Assembly: GCA_913043075.1 (NCBI GenBank)
Contig: CAJWLI010000057.1
Location: 1 to 8,179, forward strand
Origin: an uncultured Gammaproteobacteria bacterium
GTDB taxonomy: Bacteria > Pseudomonadota > Gammaproteobacteria > Pseudomonadales > Azotimanducaceae
Reading direction: 5' to 3'
DNA: 8,179 nucleotides
Shown here: piece after piece, positions 1-5,834 of the stretch
How positions within the stretch are numbered: position 1 is the first letter of the stretch
Layout: every line of letters starts with the position of its first letter
Translations under genes and position numbers: made by a program
Notes under the pieces: generated by a model
Told to the model about the DNA's origin: nothing
Databases searched by the model: none
Seen by the model: the letters and a program-made list of their open reading frames with translations, nothing else

Positions 1-304
1 AGCTGGAATGGCTGCGCTAGTGCTTAATCAGAACCTAGTCGACTCTGACCAAGTAACATCGAAGTTATTTGCTAATGTGAAGGAAAACCTTCCTGTCTAC
101 GCTAGACCAGTTTTTATTCGCATTTTAGAGGATCTACCCACAACATCCACCCATAAAATGCAGAAGAATAAGCTGAAAGAGGAGGCGTTCAATATTAACG
201 AAATCTCGGAAACCGTTCTTGTTAAAAAGCCTGGCGAACAGGAATACACAAAGTTGGACTCCGACTTCTATTCGATGATAATGGACGGCAGAGCTGGGTT
301 TTAG
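1..304 (+). CDS. Long/very-long-chain acyl-CoA synthetase, FATP type, C-terminal fragment
   Basis: This is the C-terminal end of an adenylate-forming (ANL) enzyme that activates fatty acids to acyl-CoA using ATP and CoA. The frame is open from position 2, so the ATG at 8 is internal and the gene starts outside the window. The visible part begins GMAAL, the conserved hinge region before the C-terminal lid domain in FATP/very-long-chain acyl-CoA synthetases. It continues with YARPVFIRIL and then TSTHKMQKNKLKEEAF, which matches the family's T-x-x-K-x-QK-x-x-L-x-EE-x-F pattern carrying the lid lysine used in adenylation (Lys50 counted from the ATG at 8). The ending (YTKLDSDFYSMIMDGRAGF) also matches the usual FATP end, so the 3' terminus looks intact. 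Family assignment is firm; chain-length preference cannot be read from this fragment. It converges on the downstream symporter gene. Confidence 0.88.
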   Translation, partial: AGMAALVLNQNLVDSDQVTSKLFANVKENLPVYARPVFIRILEDLPTTSTHKMQKNKLKEEAFNINEISETVLVKKPGEQEYTKLDSDFYSMIMDGRAGF

Positions 305-377
305 CAACACGAATTATCTCTCTCCTCCAAAGGGACTGACGCTAAGATAATTATGAGCTTAGAAAGCCGTATTTACT

Positions 378-1736
378 TTAAACCTGCAGTACACCTTTAA
401 TAAAGATAATAAACACAGCGAACGGAACAGGCCAACGCAAGAAAAGTTTCCAGATTGCGAAGACTCTATTATTTTTAACTACATAATCTTCTTGGATCAG
501 TTTTAAATTAACAAACCACCCTGCAAATATAGCGATAAGCATACCACCTAGAGGCAGAAACACCTGATTAGAGAGATAGTCTATACGATCATTGAAAGAG
601 GAATAAAAACTCCCCCAATTTACCACCCCGCTATAGGCTCCGACACTAAGACTGCTTAAAACAATATTTAAAAGAATAACGCAGACAGTTGCCCTTTCCC
701 TTGAGAATCTAAATTCTATTTCTAACCAGCGAACCAAAGACTCTAGCAATCCAAGCATCGAAGTTATTGCTGCGACTGCCAATAAGAGAAAAAAGAACAC
801 CCCAAAAAAATATCCGCCGGGCATGTCAGAAAACGCGACAGGAAGCACTTGGAAAATCAGCCCTGGTCCAGCGGCAGGGTCGAGGTTGCTAGAGAAAACC
901 ACCGGAAAAATAACCAGGCCGGCTAAAATAGCGACAAGAGTATCTGCAAAAACAATAATAAGGGCGGAGGAAAATATGTTGGATTCTTGCGGGAGGAAAG
1001 AACCGTAAGTCATCATTACCGCCATCGCAACACCGATAGAAAAAAAAGCTTGAGACAACGCAGCAAGGCAAACCTCTGGAGTAACTTTACTGAAGTCAGG
1101 CTCAAAGAGCCAAATCAAGGCTTCTTTAAACCCCCCAGCGAAAATATTAAACGTGATTAAGAGCGCCATGACAAAAAAAAGGGTAGGCATCATAAATCCA
1201 ACCGCCCTCTCGATCCCATTTTTAAGTCCGAAGAAAAGGATCAAACCACAGAAAAATATGCTCGAAATCGTCCAAAAAAGGGTAGCGAAGAAGTTTTTTG
1301 TAATGGCCTCATACTCTGCCGCTGCAACTGAGGGAGCAATTTGCACAAACCCTTCGGTTAGAGCCCTGGAAAAATAAAGGAGAACCCAGCCTGCGATCAC
1401 GGCATATGTGACTTGAATTAAAAGAGCAGCAACTTGATTTAAATAACCTATGCCGATCCAAAATGAGGAAAGACTCTGTTCCTTGACCAGAACCCGAATT
1501 GATCCGACCGATCCGGCGCGTCCTTTTTTGCCAATTAGTAATTCCGCAATGACTATGGGAATTCCTATAGTGAAAGCAAAAAGCAAATATAAAAGAACGA
1601 ATGCGCCACCCCCGCTCTCGCCGGCTACATAAGGAAATCGCCAAATATTTCCCAAACCAACCGCAAACCCGATAGAGGCCATGAGAAAAAAAATTTTTGA
1701 TGTCCAAATAGGTTGGGCAGGATCATTTAATTTCAT
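378..1736 (-). CDS. Sodium-dependent transporter, neurotransmitter:sodium symporter (SLC6/NSS) family
   Basis: This is an inner-membrane Na+-coupled symporter of the LeuT/MhsT/Tyt1 family, which usually takes up amino acids or related amines. The 452-residue protein has about 11 hydrophobic segments, the usual bacterial form lacking TM12. TM1 carries the signature AVGLGNIWRFP (residues 25-35), with Ala25 and Asn30 matching the LeuT Na1 ligands Ala22 and Asn27, and Arg33 matching the extracellular-gate Arg30. Tyr111 in TM3 aligns with LeuT Tyr108, which contacts the substrate carboxylate. Ser233 in the unwound TM6 aligns with Thr254. Ala322, Thr325 and Ser326 in TM8 align with the Na2 ligands Ala351, Thr354 and Ser355. 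Both sodium sites therefore look functional. The ATG at 1736 is preceded by GAGGG ten bases upstream. It lies 48 bp behind the LLM oxidoreductase gene on the same strand, so co-transcription is plausible. The retained carboxylate contact suggests an amino-acid-like substrate; the exact one is unknown. Confidence 0.95.
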   Translation of the reverse strand: MKLNDPAQPIWTSKIFFLMASIGFAVGLGNIWRFPYVAGESGGGAFVLLYLLFAFTIGIPIVIAELLIGKKGRAGSVGSIRVLVKEQSLSSFWIGIGYLNQVAALLIQVTYAVIAGWVLLYFSRALTEGFVQIAPSVAAAEYEAITKNFFATLFWTISSIFFCGLILFFGLKNGIERAVGFMMPTLFFVMALLITFNIFAGGFKEALIWLFEPDFSKVTPEVCLAALSQAFFSIGVAMAVMMTYGSFLPQESNIFSSALIIVFADTLVAILAGLVIFPVVFSSNLDPAAGPGLIFQVLPVAFSDMPGGYFFGVFFFLLLAVAAITSMLGLLESLVRWLEIEFRFSRERATVCVILLNIVLSSLSVGAYSGVVNWGSFYSSFNDRIDYLSNQVFLPLGGMLIAIFAGWFVNLKLIQEDYVVKNNRVFAIWKLFLRWPVPFAVFIIFIKGVLQV

Positions 1737-1784
1737 ATGCGATGTGCCCTCGGGATCTCAGAAAAGTGGTTTTTAGAAACATTG

Positions 1785-2687
1785 TTAAAAAATGGAAAAG
1801 AGATCCTCAAAGGCTAACATCTGCCCACCTCTGACTGAGGATGGAACAAGGATTGGAGTCTTAATCCCTGAGTCGAACCAGGCCTCTACCCCATCTCTAA
1901 CCGAAGTTGAATTTCCGAAGAGCGTTGTATCCCGCAACCAAGTATCAGTTAAAAAATGTGGGATCCTATCGAATTCCTTCGCCTCAATCGCTTTCTCTAT
2001 TCCCTCCATTTCTTCGAGATAGCCCGCCTCTTTCCAGTAGTTACGATAATTCGGAAGCATAGCGTAGGAGGTTAGGGTTTTTCGATTGACGGCTTTCGCA
2101 GCTTCAACATCGTTAGATATGCAAGTAGGTATCATATTTCCAATAAAAAAATTGATGTCCCTTTTGGTAGAAGCGGACAAAACATCGAGAGACTCTTGCA
2201 TATGCGATCTTGCTGCGTTCGCAAAAACCATTCCATTTCCAATCTCTCCTGCCAACGCAATCATCTTCTTTCTCATTGCAGCTAAAATAATTGGTGGCAA
2301 CTCTCCAACTCGGGGCGCTTCCTTGAGCTCCGACACAAAACTTCGAATGTCTGAGAGAGGTTTCCCTCCTTTTAGACCCTTAGCTTTTAACGCAGGGCCA
2401 TGGCTAACGCCGACACCAAAACGAAATCGACCGTTGGAGGTTTCATGGATAAATGAGGCAGAACTAGCATGATCAAATATTTGCCGGAAGTAGATTGGCA
2501 TGATGCTTGTCCCAAATACGATTTCTTTTGTTACCAAAGCGAGGGCTTGACTCAAAGCCATGGAGTCGCCGAGACTGGGGCAAAAAATTCCAGTGAAACC
2601 TTTTTTTTCTATTTCCACCGCCAAATCTAAAGTTGCCGATCGCCTTCCAGGCACCGCTGCCAAGCTAATCGCAGGCATCCTTCCCAT
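1785..2687 (-). CDS. LLM-class flavin/F420-dependent oxidoreductase (luciferase-like)
   Basis: This is a soluble TIM-barrel oxidoreductase of the bacterial-luciferase-like superfamily, closest in pattern to subfamilies annotated as F420- or FMN-dependent. Of its 300 residues, 1-110 match the family core: the N-terminal strand ISLAAVPGR, then SATLDLAVEIEKKGFTGIFCPS, the strand VFGTSIMPIYFR (57-68), and NGRFRFGVGVSHGP (85-98), the family's GRF-x-LG-x-G-x-S-H motif. PPIILAAM...ALAGEIGNGMVFANA (131-158) matches the second conserved block. The segment between these blocks is compact (about 111-130), where many relatives carry a longer insertion loop. The ATG at 2687 is supported by AGGGAG six bases upstream; Met4 is a less likely start. 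It is divergent from the VOC gene across a tandem-repeat spacer and is followed by the NSS symporter on the same strand. Fold is confident; cofactor (F420 versus FMN) and substrate are not determinable here. Confidence 0.9.
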   Translation of the reverse strand: MGRMPAISLAAVPGRRSATLDLAVEIEKKGFTGIFCPSLGDSMALSQALALVTKEIVFGTSIMPIYFRQIFDHASSASFIHETSNGRFRFGVGVSHGPALKAKGLKGGKPLSDIRSFVSELKEAPRVGELPPIILAAMRKKMIALAGEIGNGMVFANAARSHMQESLDVLSASTKRDINFFIGNMIPTCISNDVEAAKAVNRKTLTSYAMLPNYRNYWKEAGYLEEMEGIEKAIEAKEFDRIPHFLTDTWLRDTTLFGNSTSVRDGVEAWFDSGIKTPILVPSSVRGGQMLAFEDLFSIF

Positions 2688-2693
2688 AATATT

Positions 2694-2699
2694 CTCCCT
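2694..2699 (-). promoter_or_regulatory. Ribosome binding site of the LLM oxidoreductase gene
   Basis: AGGGAG on the minus strand lies six bases before the ATG at 2687. This spacing favours that ATG over the in-frame ATG three codons further in. Confidence 0.7.
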
Positions 2700-2720
2700 A
2701 TTTGAATAGCTCTTTTCGCC

Positions 2721-2760
2721 TTTTAGATTTTTAGATTTTTAGATTTTTAGATTTTTAGAT
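2721..2760. repeat. Five perfect tandem copies of the 8-bp unit TTTTAGAT
   Basis: Five identical 8-bp units (ATCTAAAA on the other strand) run without interruption and are followed by two more T of a sixth copy. The array lies in the spacer between the divergent LLM oxidoreductase and VOC genes, beginning 34 bp upstream of the first start codon and ending 77 bp upstream of the second. A perfect short tandem array of this kind can gain or lose units by replication slippage, which would change promoter or leader spacing for one or both genes. That effect is inference; no clear -10/-35 pair was identified around it. Confidence 0.95.
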
Positions 2761-2837
2761 TTGCCAAAGTATACCATCGAGGCCAAATAACTTTGCTAAG
2801 ATCTAAGTTATCTCAACAGAAGGAACTAATAAATAGA

Positions 2838-3356
2838 ATGAACCTCGAAATTTCACAAATTGCCTATCACGTTTCAGATATTCGAACCGCATGTAAAAAA
2901 ATGTTCCTCCAGTTCGCAGCAGGCCCTTTTGTTATTAACGAGAATATAAAACTTGCCGAGGGAGAGCACAGAGGTAAAAAGACCCAATTTGTGCATTCGT
3001 CCGCCTACGGACAATGGGGAAATATAATGGTTGAACTTGTTAAACAGGAGGATAATTCACTGAACACGCCCTTCAGGGAAATGTTCGAGCCAAATGAGGA
3101 AGGAATCCACCATGCGGCCCTCATCGTGGATAATTTCGAGAAGGCAGTGACTCATTTTGATTCTCTTGATATGCCTCTTCTAACGCGATGCACTACCGCT
3201 GAGGGACACGTTGAGTTTGGCTTTGTTGATGCAAGAAAAACATTGGGACACATGATAGAGATTTATGAAGGATCCCCTACTCTATTGGGATTTTACGAAT
3301 TAGTAAAAAATCGATCGAAAGAATGGGACCAAAAATCTTTGTTTTTTGAACCTTAA
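2838..3356 (+). CDS. VOC superfamily (glyoxalase/methylmalonyl-CoA epimerase-like) protein
   Basis: This 172-residue protein contains two beta-alpha-beta-beta-beta modules of the vicinal oxygen chelate fold and resembles the Glyoxalase_4 group that includes methylmalonyl-CoA epimerase. Module 1 starts ISQIAYHVSDIRTA (5-18). Module 2 starts EGIHHAALIVDNFEKAVTHF (88-107) and ends FGFVDARKTLGHMIEIYEG (127-145). Expected metal ligands visible are Glu66 (MVELV), His91 or His92, and Glu141 (MIEIYE). The first usual ligand, a His in the opening strand, is replaced by Gln7 unless His11 compensates. The frame can be extended upstream to a TTG at 2793, but the ATG at 2838 is preferred: it has AGAAGGAA about 11 bases upstream, and the protein then begins directly with the fold. 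It is divergent from the LLM oxidoreductase. Reaction and substrate are unknown; a lyase, epimerase or dioxygenase-like role is possible. Confidence 0.87.
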   Translation: MNLEISQIAYHVSDIRTACKKMFLQFAAGPFVINENIKLAEGEHRGKKTQFVHSSAYGQWGNIMVELVKQEDNSLNTPFREMFEPNEEGIHHAALIVDNFEKAVTHFDSLDMPLLTRCTTAEGHVEFGFVDARKTLGHMIEIYEGSPTLLGFYELVKNRSKEWDQKSLFFEP

Positions 3357-3579
3357 AGGGAGATATTTCTTGAGATGCCATTGATCAAAAAATTTTCCTG
3401 GTCTTCAGCCAAAAGCTTTTTGAATGAGCGTGAATTGATCAATTTTTCCCTATGAGAATCCTGTCTCACTAGAAACAAACCATTTCTTTCTGACCATACT
3501 GCTTCAGCTCGATATTGAGGCCGTGTTCGATACGCTCTCCCAAGGCAGACAGCGAACGACTCCGTTCAACATAGCACCA
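3357..3579. other. Intergenic region without a confident gene; possible decayed coding sequence
   Basis: This spacer lies between the convergent VOC and GPH symporter genes. Its right half (about 3487-3579) is roughly 55% GC in the part counted, while the left half is about one third GC, so the two parts may have different origins. On the minus strand, 36 codons stay open in frame after the symporter stop (3579 to 3472), and a second frame stays open for 70 codons (3565 to 3356), but neither has a good start codon or ribosome binding site. The left half holds the palindromes AAAAGCTTTT (3411-3420) and AATTGATCAATT (3433-3444), and a second TTGATCAA at 3381-3388. No strong intrinsic terminator was found. 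I did not recognise any protein family in it. Confidence 0.4.
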
Positions 3580-4923
3580 TTAGTCCATTGTCTTCAGAGA
3601 CCTGCTTTTTGATTCTAACTCCTTTCGGAGCTCAGCGTGCCTCTCCTCTGTGATGGGATAATTCCAGATTATAAAACAAGAGGCCAAATAGAACAGCGAC
3701 GGAAACATTGCAAATAAGAACCTTAATCCGAAGAGTTGCTCTTCGGAATTTAACTCGGGAGAAACAGTGTTAAAACCAATTATCGCCAAACCGTATAGAC
3801 CTAAGCTACTTCCCACTGATGCTGCCAATTTAGCTGTAAAAGAGTATGAAGAGAAAAAAAGAGCCGCCCTATTCTCGCCCGTTTTTAGCGTATCTAAATC
3901 TATCACATCTGCTTTCATTGAATTAGGTAGAGCATTAAATCCACCGGCAGCGAAACCAGTAATCATCGTAATCGGTAGCATCAACCAAAAGTCACCCTCA
4001 CCCAGAAGTAAATAAAATGGGTGGGCAAAACCTATCAGCATGAACGAGCCAACATATGCACGATGTTTTCCTATTTTTGTAGACAGCCAAACCCAAAAAG
4101 GCACCGCTGCAAAATTTGAGAGGTAGAAAAAGGTCAGCATATAAATCGCTTTTTCTTCAGCGTGGAGAACAAAAGTAATAAAAAATAGGTAGAGTGGTGT
4201 GGTTATAGAGAGTGCTGTAGAACTCACCATGAAAGTGATAATCAAGCGCAGAAACGGGGTATTTGTCCCCATCAGTTTTAAACCTTCTAAAACGGGGGTT
4301 GCTGCATTTTCATAGTTTGTGGGCTCAGGGACACGGGTCACCGTGAAAAACACACAGATGGGCATTAACACAAGCATAGTAATTCCTACAATATGCAGAA
4401 CAACGCTGCTTCCGCCCATACCAAAAAACAAGAGCGCTGCCGCAGGCGCTAGCTGCGCAACGAGACTCCCCACGACCCCCATCATTGAGCGAGCCCCTGT
4501 TATCCTTGATCTCTCATTGTAATCAGGTGAAAGCTCCGCCGCCCAGGCATAATAAGGGATGATCATCATAGTGGTAGCTATTGATAATGTGAACATCCAA
4601 ATACCCATATGCAACGCACCGGCACCCTCCGGCGGGAAAAACAAACGATAAATGGACAACATCATGATTGGCGTTGCTAAGGCGATCCAAAAGCGCCGAC
4701 GCCCCCAGGGAGTAGGATATTTATCGGTAATGAAGCCAAAAAAAGGATCCGTGAAAACATCCGAGATTCTCACGGCCAACATTATTGTGGCCGCCAAAGC
4801 CATGGGAACCGCCATGTCAGTCGTGTAAAACTTTGGAATAAAAACAATAACTGGGAAAAGCGCCATAGAAACAGGCATATCGGTCAAGCAATAGTAAAAA
4901 AGCGTTTTTCGCTTCAGCGCCAA
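3580..4923 (-). CDS. GPH-family (MelB-like) cation symporter, MFS fold
   Basis: This is an inner-membrane, 12-helix major-facilitator transporter of the glycoside-pentoside-hexuronide:cation symporter family (MFS_2), 447 residues, a typical length. TM1 has Asp15, aligning with MelB Asp19, the sugar-binding aspartate. The TM2 signature RISDVFTDPFFGFITD (52-67) includes Arg52, Asp55 and Asp59, the positions that bind Na+/H+ in MelB, and is followed by the GPH loop TPWGRRRFWI (71-80). The C-terminal half has the family block MKADVIDLDTLKTGENRAALFFSSYSF (336-362) with Lys365 after it. The start is TTG at 4923, with GAGGGAGG five bases upstream and in-frame stop codons shortly before it. The next in-frame ATG (Met16) would delete Asp15 and most of the start of TM1. 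It is divergent from the dsbA-like gene. Cation coupling is likely. The substrate is probably a glycoside or sugar acid by family, but some members carry non-sugar solutes, so specificity is open. Confidence 0.92.
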   Translation of the reverse strand: MALKRKTLFYYCLTDMPVSMALFPVIVFIPKFYTTDMAVPMALAATIMLAVRISDVFTDPFFGFITDKYPTPWGRRRFWIALATPIMMLSIYRLFFPPEGAGALHMGIWMFTLSIATTMMIIPYYAWAAELSPDYNERSRITGARSMMGVVGSLVAQLAPAAALLFFGMGGSSVVLHIVGITMLVLMPICVFFTVTRVPEPTNYENAATPVLEGLKLMGTNTPFLRLIITFMVSSTALSITTPLYLFFITFVLHAEEKAIYMLTFFYLSNFAAVPFWVWLSTKIGKHRAYVGSFMLIGFAHPFYLLLGEGDFWLMLPITMITGFAAGGFNALPNSMKADVIDLDTLKTGENRAALFFSSYSFTAKLAASVGSSLGLYGLAIIGFNTVSPELNSEEQLFGLRFLFAMFPSLFYLASCFIIWNYPITEERHAELRKELESKSRSLKTMD

Positions 4924-4928
4924 AAGGG

Positions 4929-4936
4929 CCTCCCTC
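4929..4936 (-). promoter_or_regulatory. Strong ribosome binding site fixing a TTG start
   Basis: GAGGGAGG on the minus strand ends five bases before the TTG at 4923. Together with in-frame TAG and TAA codons just upstream, it identifies the TTG as the start of the GPH symporter. Confidence 0.75.
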
Positions 4937-5054
4937 TTTATTTACTAAGATTTCCTAAGAAAAAATTTTGTGCCCCTAACCTGCGACTTTCTCGAGTTCT
5001 TTTTTAATAACTCATACTTGGTTTTTAGGAATATTTTCTTGTTATTTTTTTTAT

Positions 5055-5081
5055 TAAAATACAGTTCATCGCTAAACTGTA
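5055..5081 (+). promoter_or_regulatory. Possible -10 element and overlapping dyad operator ahead of the dsbA-like gene
   Basis: TAAAAT at 5055-5060 matches the -10 consensus at five of six bases, but no good -35 hexamer lies at the normal distance. Overlapping its last base is a perfect 7-bp inverted repeat, TACAGTT (5060-5066) and AACTGTA (5075-5081), separated by 8 bp. The dyad ends 25 bp before the ATG at 5107. Placement at the probable transcription start would suit a repressor operator, or it could form a small hairpin in the mRNA leader. Only the sequence symmetry is observed; the role is inferred. Confidence 0.35.
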
Positions 5082-5106
5082 AATTCATAGCTTCAAGGTA
5101 CGCTTT

Positions 5107-5805
5107 ATGGTCAAAAAATCAAGGTTTCTTAGCCAACAGAAAATATTTGCGCTTATACTCGCTGTTATTGCCATCGGGATATTAGTCGCCCTTTTTTGGC
5201 AAACCCACCAGACGGGAAACAACTCTCAAATTGTTGAAGGTAGAGACTATACTTTAGTAGAGAAACCCAGACGAATCAGAGACGAAAAAATCGAGCTGAT
5301 TGAGTTCTTTAGTTACGCTTGTGTGCATTGCTATCGTCTCGAACCAATATTAAAAGATTGGCTTTCAAACCAACAAGATGAAATTGCATTCGTTCAGATT
5401 CCAGCAGTCATGAATGAGTACTGGAAAATTTTGGGTAGGCATTACTTCACGCTCCAACGCCTCGGAAAACTCGACACACGCCATATGGATATTTTCAATG
5501 CGATCCACTCCTCAGGAAAAATATTTGACTCGGAGACAAAGCTCTTGGATTTCGTAAAAACAACAGCTATTGAATTTGATTCCTATGAAAAAATTTTTCG
5601 CTCGATAGAGGTCGACTCAGATCTTCAAAAAGCGAATCAAATGGCAAGGAGGCTGAAAATCACGGCAGTACCGACACTAGTCGTGCAAGGAAAATATATT
5701 GTCAAGACAGGTCGGGGTATGGGTTTGAAACGAGCAAAGCAGGTCGCTGAATTTTTAATTGAAAAGGAATTGAAAACCAAACGATCTGCCAAAGCCAAGG
5801 GCTAA
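5107..5805 (+). CDS. DsbA-like thiol:disulfide oxidoreductase, membrane-anchored
   Basis: This is a thioredoxin-fold protein expected to act in the periplasm on cysteine pairs of exported proteins. The 232-residue product has a charged N-terminus (MVKKSR), then one hydrophobic helix (about 13-31) without a clear signal-peptidase site, so it is probably held in the inner membrane. The strand IELIEFFSYACVHCYRLEPIL (62-82) carries the redox motif Cys72-Val-His-Cys75, matching the DsbA block in which CPHC is usual. The cis-proline loop is AVPTLVV (187-193, Pro189). Between them lies a mostly helical segment (about 100-180), as in the DsbA insertion domain. The ATG at 5107 follows AAGG with about 8 bases spacing. 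The C-terminus is lysine-rich (KTKRSAKAKG). It appears to be a single-gene unit, divergent from the GPH symporter and convergent with the DUF5916 gene. The DsbA-like family is confident; whether it is the main cellular DsbA is not. Confidence 0.9.
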   Translation: MVKKSRFLSQQKIFALILAVIAIGILVALFWQTHQTGNNSQIVEGRDYTLVEKPRRIRDEKIELIEFFSYACVHCYRLEPILKDWLSNQQDEIAFVQIPAVMNEYWKILGRHYFTLQRLGKLDTRHMDIFNAIHSSGKIFDSETKLLDFVKTTAIEFDSYEKIFRSIEVDSDLQKANQMARRLKITAVPTLVVQGKYIVKTGRGMGLKRAKQVAEFLIEKELKTKRSAKAKG

Positions 5806-5820
5806 TAGCCTTAAATTTTT
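5798..5820 (+). terminator. Weak candidate intrinsic terminator of the dsbA-like gene
   Basis: AGGGCT and AGCCTT-side bases form a stem of about 6 bp (GGCT/AGCC core, one G-U pair) around the loop AAT, followed by AAATTTTT. The stem overlaps the stop codon at 5803-5805. The stem is short, so function is uncertain. On the opposite strand it has no T-tract. Confidence 0.35.
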
Positions 5821-5834
5821 AAATTGACGGTTTT

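Noticed and set aside
312..352. 8-bp inverted repeat AATTATCT / AGATAATT after the acyl-CoA synthetase gene
   Set aside because: The stem is entirely AT-rich except one pair, the loop is about 25 bases and no T-tract follows, so it does not make a credible terminator.
1309..1707. 132-codon minus-strand open frame inside the symporter gene
   Set aside because: It is an out-of-frame shadow of the SLC6-like gene, whose own frame has complete family motifs.
2086..2472. 128-codon + strand open frame opposite the LLM oxidoreductase gene
   Set aside because: It is antisense to a well supported gene and has no recognisable domain or start signal.
2793..2837. N-terminal extension of the VOC protein from a TTG at 2793
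   Set aside because: There is no good ribosome binding site before it, and the added 15 residues do not belong to the fold. The ATG at 2838 has a better upstream signal.
4952..5031. Distant inverted repeat TTCCTAA / TTAGGAA in the spacer before the dsbA-like gene
   Set aside because: The arms are only 7 bp, over 60 bp apart and in AT-rich sequence, so chance is the simplest explanation.
4970..5185. 71-codon + strand open frame overlapping the start of the dsbA-like gene
   Set aside because: It runs through AT-rich spacer in another frame, has no ribosome binding site and shows no family-like sequence.
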